A DNA stretch of 38,638 nt, from contig JAJDNY010000034.1 of NCBI GenBank assembly GCA_022340425.1, forward strand, positions 1-38,638. The letters run 5' to 3'. The notes under the pieces are model-generated. The model had not been told where the DNA came from. It searched no databases and was given only the letters and a program-made list of their open reading frames with translations. Numbering within the stretch: position 1 is the first letter of the stretch; each line of letters starts with the position of its first letter. Below, piece after piece: positions 32,192 through 38,638 of this stretch. The position numbers and the translations under genes were made by a program. The DNA is from Desulfobacteraceae bacterium (GTDB lineage: Bacteria > Desulfobacterota > Desulfobacteria > Desulfobacterales > JAABRJ01).

Positions 32192-32584
32192 ATGAAAATT
32201 CTGGTGGGCTATGACGGGTCCAACGCGGCCAAAGACGCGCTCGTACTGGCCAAGAAGCACGCCAAAGCCTTTGATGCCAAGGTTTTTGTGCTCTCTTCGC
32301 TGGAGAAGGGCAACGAGGACCAGCTGCCCAAGATCGAGCAGGCCGAGGGGGATCTGGAATATGCCAAGACTTTTTTCGACAAGGACGGTATCCCCTGCGA
32401 AACCCACCTCTTGATCCGCGGGCTGAGCCCCGGGGAGGACCTGATCGAGTTCGCCAACGAAAATGAGATCGACGAAATCATTGTCGGCGTCAAGCGCCGC
32501 TCCAACGTCGGCAAGCTGATTTTCGGCTCAAATGCCCGCTACGTGATCATGGAGGCCAACTGTCCGGTGGTGACCATCAAGTAA
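32192..32584 (+). CDS. universal stress protein (UspA family), copy 2
   Basis: A 130-residue UspA domain protein, paralogous to the one at 22744-23136. They share ILVGYDGSNxAKDA and the C-terminal GVKRRSxxxKLxFGSxARYVIMEA. As in copy 1, Arg occupies the second Gly position of the ATP-binding motif. The ATG follows a CAGGAG site. It is separated from the Cys-rich protein gene by 181 bases, so it may have its own promoter, and is followed by a strong terminator. The ligand and role are unknown. Confidence 0.88.
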   Translation: MKILVGYDGSNAAKDALVLAKKHAKAFDAKVFVLSSLEKGNEDQLPKIEQAEGDLEYAKTFFDKDGIPCETHLLIRGLSPGEDLIEFANENEIDEIIVGVKRRSNVGKLIFGSNARYVIMEANCPVVTIK

Positions 32585-32613
32585 ACGGCCGCCGCCCAGT
32601 GTTGAGGTCAAAG

Positions 32614-32650
32614 CCCGCTTCCCCCGTCAGGGGGAGAGCGGGTTTTTTTT
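32614..32650 (+). terminator. strong intrinsic terminator
   Basis: CCCGCT plus TCCCCC (32614-32625) pair with GGGGGA and AGCGGG (to 32642) with one bulged G and a GTCA loop, followed by eight T residues (32643-32650). It ends the nitrilase operon. An A-run is not present on its left, so it is mainly rightward. For leftward transcripts the stem is followed by only three U. Confidence 0.85.
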
Positions 32651-32704
32651 GCCCTGTGCGGCGCGGCTCTCCAAACTTCCGACGGGCCGGCGGCGGCTTT
32701 TTTT

Positions 32705-33190
32705 TCAGGCATGCGCCTCGAAGCGGTTCTGTTCGCGGTTTTTGACGGTCCTGCGGGGGTCGAAAATGCGGCCGTTCATCGCCACGTAAACCCCGGCGGG
32801 CAGCAGTTGGACCGCCATCACGGCGCAGCCAATATTGAAGACCGCATCGGTGAAGCGGAACCGCGCCGGCTGCATGGCGCCGGTGAGGACGATCACTTTG
32901 TCGCCCAGGGTCTGCAGCACTCGCGCCGTATCGAGCATCGTATCGGTGCCGTGGGTAACCACGAAATGCCGCTGGGGGGCGGCGGCGATCGTATCCCGGA
33001 TCAGGCGGCGGTCCGCCTCGGTCAGTTCCAGGCTGTCCTTGCGCATGAGCTGCCGCACCGAGTAGGGGACGGTGACGTTGGCCTCGCGCAGCACGTCGAC
33101 GACCTGGGGATCGCCCACCTGAAATTCGCTTTTGGCATCGAAGTAGAGCTTGTCGATGGTGCCGCCGGTGGTGATGATCTGGATTTCCAT
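32705..33190 (-). CDS. half-length asparaginase-like protein
   Basis: A 161-residue protein corresponding only to the N-terminal domain of L-asparaginase; full enzymes are about 330 residues. The nucleophile loop TTGGTID (7-13, Thr11) and the second motif THGTDTM (79-85, Thr82-Asp83) are present. By a by-eye alignment the catalytic Lys of the asparaginase triad falls on a hydrophobic residue, and the C-terminal domain that completes the active site in the tetramer is missing. Such short COG0252 proteins recur in bacteria, so this is probably not a broken gene. It is the last gene of a leftward four-gene operon, 28 bases after the UPF0210 gene. Confidence 0.8.
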   Translation of the reverse strand: MEIQIITTGGTIDKLYFDAKSEFQVGDPQVVDVLREANVTVPYSVRQLMRKDSLELTEADRRLIRDTIAAAPQRHFVVTHGTDTMLDTARVLQTLGDKVIVLTGAMQPARFRFTDAVFNIGCAVMAVQLLPAGVYVAMNGRIFDPRRTVKNREQNRFEAHA

Positions 33191-33218
33191 GCGTGCTCCG
33201 GGAGCTTTTCGCAGCCTC

Positions 33219-34625
33219 TCAGTTGGTGAGGCTCTGAATCGGCGCCGGGATCAGGCCGCCGAGGCGGATGAAGGCGTTGGGGCCGACGCCGTTGTTGACC
33301 GCCATGATCACCGACTCCCCCAGCAGCCCCCCGAAGTGGGCCCGCTCGCCGGCCTTCTTGCCGGGAACGGGGATCAGGCGGGTGGCGGTGGTTTTTTTAT
33401 TGATGACCCCGATGGCCATCTCGTCGGCGATGATGGCCGACAGGGTTTCGGCCGAGGTGTCCCCGGGCAGGGCCACCATGTCCAGGCCCACCGAGCAGAC
33501 GCTGGTGATGGCCTCCAGTTTTTCCAGCGAGAGGTGGCCCGCGGCGGCCGCATCCGATATGTTGAGGTCTTCGCTGACCGGGATGAAGGCGCCGCTCAGC
33601 CCGCCCACGTGCGAACTGGCGAATGCCCCGCCTTTCTTGACCGCGTCATTGAGCAGAGCCAAGGCGGCGGTGGTGCCGGGAACGCCGATGGCCAGCAGCC
33701 CCAGGCTCTGGAAAATCTCCCCCACGCTGTCGCCCACGTTGGGGGTGGGCGCCAGCGACAGGTCCACCACCCCGAAGCGGATTTCGAGGAGCTCGGCCAC
33801 CTCGCGGCCGATGAGTTCCCCCACCCGGGTGACCTTGCAGGCGGTGCGTTTGATGAGGTCCGAGAGCTGGCCTAGGTCCAGGTCGGGGTGGGAGGCGAGG
33901 GCGCGCTCGACCGCTTTTTTGACCACCCCCGGGCCGCTGACCCCCACGTTGATCACCGAGTCGGGCTCGCCGACCCCCAGGTAGGCCCCGGCCATGAAGG
34001 GGACGTCCTGGGGAATGTTGGCAAACACGCAGAGTTTGGCGCAGGCCAGGCCGTCGCGCCCGGCGGTGCGCTCGGCGGCGGCCTTGATGGCCCGGCCCAT
34101 CAGCAGGACCGCATCCATGTTGATGCCGGCCTTGGTGGAGGCCACGTTGACCGAGGCGCAGACGCGTTCGGTTTCCGCAAGCGCCTCGGGCAGTGCGGTG
34201 ATCAGCGAACGGTCGCCGGCGGCGATGCCCTTTTCCACCAGGGCCGAGAAGCCACCGATAAAATCGACGTTCATCTCGCGGGCGCACGCGTCCAGGGTGC
34301 GGGCGATGGCCACCATCCCGTCGGGCCCCAGGGGGGCGCAGACCACGGCGATGGGGCTGACCGCGATGCGCTTGTTGACGATCGGGATGCCGTACTTGTC
34401 GCCGATCTGGTCGCAGACCGGCACGAGGGCCTCCGCGATGCGGCCGATCTTGTCGCGGATGCGGGTTTGGAGTGTGCCGAGATCGTGGCTGGCGCAATCG
34501 AAGAGGTTGATGCCGAGGGTGACGGTGCGGACGTCGAGATGCTCGTTTTTGAGCATCTCCAGGGTCGAGATGATTTCCTGGTAGCTTAACATGGCGGCCT
34601 GCTGATGCTTGAGGGGTTTGGACAT
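33219..34625 (-). CDS. UPF0210 / PFL-like (DUF711) family protein
   Basis: A 468-residue protein of the UPF0210 family. The family opening MLSYQEIISTLEMLKNEHLDVRTVTLGI and the glycine-rich GGLSGAFIPVSED and AHFGGLLGESVIMAVN regions are present. Members are related to formate-acetyltransferase-like folds and lack a firmly assigned reaction. The start is uncertain: ATG 34625, or ATG 34592 where the family homology begins and an AGCAGG site precedes. UPF0210 genes occur beside ACT-domain UPF0237 genes in other bacteria, and the same pairing is seen here. Cytoplasmic. Confidence 0.85.
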   Translation of the reverse strand: MSKPLKHQQAAMLSYQEIISTLEMLKNEHLDVRTVTLGINLFDCASHDLGTLQTRIRDKIGRIAEALVPVCDQIGDKYGIPIVNKRIAVSPIAVVCAPLGPDGMVAIARTLDACAREMNVDFIGGFSALVEKGIAAGDRSLITALPEALAETERVCASVNVASTKAGINMDAVLLMGRAIKAAAERTAGRDGLACAKLCVFANIPQDVPFMAGAYLGVGEPDSVINVGVSGPGVVKKAVERALASHPDLDLGQLSDLIKRTACKVTRVGELIGREVAELLEIRFGVVDLSLAPTPNVGDSVGEIFQSLGLLAIGVPGTTAALALLNDAVKKGGAFASSHVGGLSGAFIPVSEDLNISDAAAAGHLSLEKLEAITSVCSVGLDMVALPGDTSAETLSAIIADEMAIGVINKKTTATRLIPVPGKKAGERAHFGGLLGESVIMAVNNGVGPNAFIRLGGLIPAPIQSLTN

Positions 34626-34649
34626 GCGCCGCCGGGGCGGCGGCGGGCG

Positions 34650-35204
34650 TCAGATGCGGTTCATGGCGCTGAAAATATCGCGGTGCTGGATCGTCAGGCG
34701 CAACCCCAGGGCGGCGGCCTGATCTTGGAGGTCCTGGCGGAAGCGCTGTTGATCGATGTGGGTGGGCACGTCGACCTCGTAGATCATGATGTTGTCGCCG
34801 GGTTCGCTGCCGCCCTTGAAGACCGCCTGCAGGTTGGTGACGTTGACCTGGTAGCGGGCGATCACCGCGGTGATGCGCGCCACCAAACCCTTGGCGTCCG
34901 GCCCGCTGGTGGTGATCACAAACGGCTCGGCCACCGGCGGCGGGGCGGGGCTGCCGTTTTCGGCCAGGGGCTTGACCTGGACGTACATTTTGAAGTCGGC
35001 CAGGCCGGCCGTCAGCCCCTGGTGCAAGGTCTCGGCGGTGACCCCGGCGGGGATGCCGGCGATGAAGATCCCGGCAAATTCGGTTTGCAGGATCGTCTGG
35101 CTGACGTTTTCGATGTTGCAGTCGCGCTCGAAAAGCACCCTTGAAACGGCCGCCACGATGCCCGGCCGGTCCTTGCCCAGAACGGAAATGATCACCTTGG
35201 TCAT
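34650..35204 (-). CDS. tandem ACT-domain protein (UPF0237/GcvR-like)
   Basis: A 184-residue protein of two ACT domains (about 1-85 and 94-180) joined by a Pro/Ala linker. The first domain begins VIISVLGKDRPGIVAAVSRVL, the amino acid-sensing opening seen in UPF0237 and GcvR-type proteins. It has no DNA-binding domain, so it probably acts by binding an amino acid and a partner protein, most simply the UPF0210 protein encoded downstream. The ATG overlaps the hydroxy-acid dehydrogenase stop by four bases. Confidence 0.85.
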   Translation of the reverse strand: MTKVIISVLGKDRPGIVAAVSRVLFERDCNIENVSQTILQTEFAGIFIAGIPAGVTAETLHQGLTAGLADFKMYVQVKPLAENGSPAPPPVAEPFVITTSGPDAKGLVARITAVIARYQVNVTNLQAVFKGGSEPGDNIMIYEVDVPTHIDQQRFRQDLQDQAAALGLRLTIQHRDIFSAMNRI

Positions 35205-36229
35205 GGGCGCGGCTCCTGTTTTTCGAAGAGAATGGAGCGGTCCACCGCGGCCAGGGTCGCGCAGCCGGTCAGGACCATGGCCTGGCGCAGCTCCCCGCGG
35301 ATCTGGGCGATGTAGGCTTGCACGCCCTCCTGCAGGCCCCCCATGGCAGCTACCGAGAACGGGCGTCCGATCATCACGGCGTCGGCGCCCAGGGCGAGCA
35401 TTTTGAGAACATCGAACCCGGAGCGCACCCCGCCGTCGGCCAGGACCGCAATCCGGCCCTTGACGGCTGCGGCCACCTCGGCGAGCACCTCGGCCACCCC
35501 GGGGGTGTGGTCCAGCACGCGTCCGCCATGATTGGAGACCACGATCGCATCCGCTCCCACGTCCACGGCCAGACGGGCGTCAGCGGGGGTCATGATCCCC
35601 TTGAGGATGAATTTCAGCGGGGTGCTTTGAATGATCCGGGCGAGCTTGGCCGGGGTTTTGGGGGACACCGGGCGGCCCATCAGCTTGAGGGTCAAGAGGC
35701 CGGCGGCGTCGATATCCATGCCGACGATGGTGGCCCCGCTGGCGGCCGCCTTTTCCAGTTTTTCAAAAAGCTCGGTGTCCTCCCAGGGCTTGATGAAAGG
35801 AATGCCGGACCCCCCGAGCTCGCGGATGACGCTGAAACCGGTTTCGTGGATGAAGGGGGGAATGCCGTCGCCGCTGCAGCCCAGCAGCCCTTCGGCGTGG
35901 CAGCCGGCCAGAACCGCCTGGACGTAATCGGCTTCGGAGACCTTGCCGCCCATGTTGAACGAAACCCCGCCGATGGGTGCGGCCAGCACCGGCATTGAGA
36001 GCTGCCGGCCCAACAGTTCGATCCGGGTGTCGGGCTCGGCGACGTCGTGGATCAGCCGCATGTTGAAGCGCCAGTCCGCCAATGCCCGGACGTTGGACTG
36101 AAAGGCCGCCCCGGTGCCGAGCCCCCCCATCCCGGGCACCTCGCCGGCGCAGGCCCGGCCGTCGCAAATGGGGCACACCCGGCAGAAGCCTTTCATGCGC
36201 TCCCTGGCTTTTTGTCGAATTTCCTTCAT
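35201..36229 (-). CDS. FMN-dependent alpha-hydroxy-acid dehydrogenase
   Basis: A 342-residue FMN enzyme of the lactate/glycolate oxidase family. The catalytic His lies in SNHGGRVLD, and the FMN-phosphate region includes LADGGVRSGFDVLKMLALGA and GRPFSVAAMGG. It would oxidise a 2-hydroxy acid to a 2-oxo acid; lactate is one candidate. The first 30 residues contain Cys16, Cys19, Cys22 and Cys27 (CRVCPICDGRAC), a C-x2-C-x2-C-x4-C pattern that could bind an Fe-S cluster or zinc. Such a cluster would let electrons leave without oxygen. ATG 36229 follows AAAGGA. It is the first gene of a four-gene leftward operon. Confidence 0.85.
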   Translation of the reverse strand: MKEIRQKARERMKGFCRVCPICDGRACAGEVPGMGGLGTGAAFQSNVRALADWRFNMRLIHDVAEPDTRIELLGRQLSMPVLAAPIGGVSFNMGGKVSEADYVQAVLAGCHAEGLLGCSGDGIPPFIHETGFSVIRELGGSGIPFIKPWEDTELFEKLEKAAASGATIVGMDIDAAGLLTLKLMGRPVSPKTPAKLARIIQSTPLKFILKGIMTPADARLAVDVGADAIVVSNHGGRVLDHTPGVAEVLAEVAAAVKGRIAVLADGGVRSGFDVLKMLALGADAVMIGRPFSVAAMGGLQEGVQAYIAQIRGELRQAMVLTGCATLAAVDRSILFEKQEPRP

Positions 36230-36376
36230 GGGCTGCGTTTCCTTTCCTGAATCGGCTCGTGGCAAGTAGCGCGCGGCAGATTTCGATCCTTGGCGCCTTG
36301 TGCAAGCCCTACCGCCTGTGTTAAAAAGTGGCGGCAACACCTACCGAGCTTTGGTCGAAGCGTGAGGTTTTTTTTG

Positions 36377-37228
36377 ATGACTGAATTTGGAAATATGGCA
36401 TCTTTGCTTCGAGAAAACAAGAAGCTAATCATCATTCTGGCCGTCGCCCTTTTTTTGATCGAGCTGGAGATTTTCGCCGTGGCCGCCATGAAATCGGGGC
36501 ACAAATCGTGGCTGCAGGTGATCGACGCCAACGGCAACGTCATTCACGAAACCGATGGTCGCAACTTGAGCGACTTCAACCGCCATTATTTCGAGAAAAC
36601 CTTCGGCCCCTTCGAGAACTATGAGGTCCGCTTGGCGTCCCGGGATGTGCCGTTTCCTTTCCGTGCCTGGTTCGTCGCCGCCGTCGGGCTCCCGGTGGGC
36701 GTGATGCTGCTGCTGGCCTTCGTGCTGCGGGCCTGGGCCGCGCTTTTTTACGGCGAAGCCGCCCGCGGCGCGCCTCAGTCGCAGACCGGGGACGATGGTC
36801 AGAGCGGCTTTGAAAAGGCGCTGGCGCGGGCGGGCCGGCTCAATATCTTCACCATCGGGTTTTTGATCTTTCTGGCCGTTTTCGCCTATTGGGTGATCCC
36901 CAACCTGATCACCCACCTGGGGCGGGTGGGGGTGGACACGGTGGTGCGCTTCAAATGGGTCTTCATTGCGACGGCGGCCTTCCTGGGCGGGCTGGTGGTG
37001 TGGATCGTCTATCTGCGCTACCTTTTGGCCCGCAAGAGCATCGAAAGCCGCACCGAGGTCGAAAAACACCGCCTGCAGCTGGAGTTCGGTCAGGGGGGGC
37101 GGTTGCTGCAGATCGAAGACCGCGGGGCCGGCGCCGCCAACCCCCGGGTGACCTGGCAGGAGCCGGAGGCCGCGGACACGGCCGAACGCCAAAGCACGGA
37201 AGCCGGGAACACCCGGGTCGAGACCTGA
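36377..37228 (+). CDS. polytopic membrane protein of unknown function
   Basis: A 283-residue protein with four predicted transmembrane segments (about 17-38, 97-118, 156-176 and 193-216). A loop of about 58 residues between the first two, containing DANGNVIHETDG, probably lies in the periplasm. The C-terminal 65 residues are charged, cytoplasmic and likely disordered. No family is recognised. ATG 36377 follows GAGG at nine bases; an upstream extension is possible but not conserved-looking. It is divergent from the hydroxy-acid dehydrogenase and followed after 70 bases by the DHH-CBS gene. Confidence 0.7.
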   Translation: MTEFGNMASLLRENKKLIIILAVALFLIELEIFAVAAMKSGHKSWLQVIDANGNVIHETDGRNLSDFNRHYFEKTFGPFENYEVRLASRDVPFPFRAWFVAAVGLPVGVMLLLAFVLRAWAALFYGEAARGAPQSQTGDDGQSGFEKALARAGRLNIFTIGFLIFLAVFAYWVIPNLITHLGRVGVDTVVRFKWVFIATAAFLGGLVVWIVYLRYLLARKSIESRTEVEKHRLQLEFGQGGRLLQIEDRGAGAANPRVTWQEPEAADTAERQSTEAGNTRVET

Positions 37229-37298
37229 TACGGGCGCACTCCCGGGGCCTGCGCCCCCACCGGGGGCATCCTCAGAGATCCGCTTCACACGACAGCCC

Positions 37299-38597
37299 AT
37301 GCAGATCGTCAGCACGCACAAATCAACCGATTTCGACGCCCTGGCCTCGGTGATTGCGGCCACCCTGATCTACCCGGGCGCCGTGGCGGTCCTTCCCCGT
37401 CTGCTGAACCCCAACGTGCGGGCATTTCTCTCCATTCACAAGGACCTCTTTCCGGTCCTCACCCCCGCCGAGGTGGACCTCGCCGCGGTCACCGCCCTGG
37501 TAGTGGTGGATACCAATCGCTGGAGCCGTCTGGACGGCCTGGCCTCCCTAGCGGGGCGGCGCGATATCGCGGTCACCCTGTGGGACCATCACGGCGATGA
37601 CGGCGATATTCAAGCCGGCTGGCGCCGCGTCGAGCGCACCGGCGCCGCCATCACCCTGCTGGTGGACGAGATCCGGCGCCTGGGCAAAGACCTCTCCCCC
37701 ATTCAGGCGACCCTTTTTCTGATCGGCCTCTACGAAGACACAGGAAACCTCAGCTTCCCGGCCACGACCCCGGCGGACGCCCGGGCGGCCGCCTTCCTAT
37801 TGGAACAAAAGGCCGATCTCAACATCCTGGGGACCTTTCTGCGACCGGCCTACGGTGAAAAACAAAAAAACGTGCTCTTCGAGATGCTGCGCTCGGCCCG
37901 CCGCCAGCGGATCAACGGGTTTCAGGTGAGCATCGCGCGGGTCAAGGTCGAGGGACATGTTGACGGGCTGGCGGTGGTGCTGCAGATGTACCGCCAGATT
38001 CTCAATGTGGATGCCGCCTTCGGCATCTTTTACACCCCCGACGGGCAGCGCTGCATGGTGATCGCCCGCAGCCAGGTGGACGATCTGCCCGTGGACGGGC
38101 TGATGCGCAGCCTGGGCGGCGGCGGCCACCCCCGGGCCGGCTCGGCGGTGCTAAAGGGGGCCAACCCCAAGACCGTCGAAAAAATGCTGCGCGACCTGCT
38201 GGCGGGCAATCGTCAGACCTCGGTGCAGGTGGGGGATCTGATGTCCTTCCCGGTCTTTTCGGTGACCTCCGACACGCCGATGACGGCGGTGGCCGGGATC
38301 CTGCGTCGCAAGGGCTGCACCGGCCTGCCGGTGGTGGATGACGGGGAGATAAAGGGGATCATCTCGCGCCGGGATTTTCGCAAGGTGCGCAAGGAGCAGC
38401 AGCTCAAGTCCCCGGTCAAGGCCTTCATGAGCACCCGGGTGGTCACCATCACCCCCGATCAAAGCCCCCTGCAGGCCGCCCGGATGATGGTCAAGGACGA
38501 TATCGGGCGGCTGCCGGTGGTGGATCAGGGCAAACTGATCGGCATCGTGACGCGCTCGGATGTCATGATGTATTTTTACGATCTGCTGCCGGCTTAG
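37299..38597 (+). CDS. DHH-family phosphoesterase with tandem CBS domains
   Basis: A 432-residue protein. The DHH domain (about 1-170) shows STDFDALAS, the signature DHHGDDGD and GLYEDTGNLSF, which supply manganese ligands. The DHHA1 domain ends in GGGGHPRAGSA. Two CBS domains (about 312-366 and 374-430) follow, usually adenosine-nucleotide sensors. In several deltaproteobacteria this architecture continues into a C-terminal tRNA nucleotidyltransferase/poly(A) polymerase domain; here it ends after the CBS pair at a stop codon. It probably cleaves short oligonucleotides or a cyclic dinucleotide under nucleotide control. The exact substrate is unknown. Confidence 0.88.
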   Translation: MQIVSTHKSTDFDALASVIAATLIYPGAVAVLPRLLNPNVRAFLSIHKDLFPVLTPAEVDLAAVTALVVVDTNRWSRLDGLASLAGRRDIAVTLWDHHGDDGDIQAGWRRVERTGAAITLLVDEIRRLGKDLSPIQATLFLIGLYEDTGNLSFPATTPADARAAAFLLEQKADLNILGTFLRPAYGEKQKNVLFEMLRSARRQRINGFQVSIARVKVEGHVDGLAVVLQMYRQILNVDAAFGIFYTPDGQRCMVIARSQVDDLPVDGLMRSLGGGGHPRAGSAVLKGANPKTVEKMLRDLLAGNRQTSVQVGDLMSFPVFSVTSDTPMTAVAGILRRKGCTGLPVVDDGEIKGIISRRDFRKVRKEQQLKSPVKAFMSTRVVTITPDQSPLQAARMMVKDDIGRLPVVDQGKLIGIVTRSDVMMYFYDLLPA

Positions 38598-38638
38598 CGG
38601 TTGTGGCCTGCGGATGGCCGCCGCGTGGGCCCGGGCCT

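Overview
The window is GC-rich, densely packed bacterial DNA. Its gene content suggests an anaerobic deltaproteobacterium (Desulfobacterota, sulfate-reducer-like): two tungsten/molybdenum aldehyde:ferredoxin oxidoreductases, MglA/roadblock polarity proteins, two branched-chain-type (Liv) amino acid ABC importers, Lrp regulators, universal stress proteins and a DHH-CBS protein. The organism call is inferred from families, not from a marker gene. No rRNA, tRNA, CRISPR array or insertion sequence was seen.

Layout. (1) 165-1906 (+): a roadblock protein, an MglA-type GTPase and an uncharacterised partner, then a DJ-1/PfpI protein (2148-2666). (2) 2693-9548 (-): a sigma-54 activator gene followed by livKHMGF. 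The Liv operon has a clear -24/-12 promoter and an upstream palindrome whose half-site recurs in front of the activator gene. (3) 9965-13060 (+): a GabT-type aminotransferase and the first AOR, with a second near-consensus -24/-12 promoter beside the same motif. (4) 13091-13561 (-): an Lrp regulator, divergent from (5) 13837-23136 (+): PatA-type aminotransferase, second AOR, MoaD/ThiS-like protein, glutamate dehydrogenase, PEP-synthase-like ATP-grasp protein, sodium:solute symporter and a universal stress protein, closed by a terminator. (6) 23282-23737 (-): a second, paralogous Lrp. (7) 24129-32584 (+): nitrilase, substrate-binding protein, two Liv ATPases, two Liv permeases, amidohydrolase, a small Cys-rich secreted protein and a second universal stress protein, closed by a strong terminator. 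(8) 32705-36229 (-): an operon of FMN alpha-hydroxy-acid dehydrogenase, tandem ACT protein, UPF0210 protein and a half-length asparaginase. (9) 36377-38597 (+): a membrane protein and a DHH-CBS protein.

How it fits together. Regions 2-6 look like one catabolic island for omega-amino compounds. Importers bring the substrate in, a class III aminotransferase makes an aldehyde, the adjacent AOR would oxidise it to a carboxylate while reducing ferredoxin, and glutamate dehydrogenase would regenerate 2-oxoglutarate. The PatA-AOR and GabT-AOR pairs together could form a ferredoxin-linked putrescine-to-GABA-to-succinate route in place of the usual NAD(P)-dependent aldehyde dehydrogenases. The sigma-54 activator appears to tie the Liv importer to the GabT-AOR unit. 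Region 7 looks like a second uptake-and-hydrolysis module for an amide, nitrile or ureide compound. Substrates are inferred, not shown.
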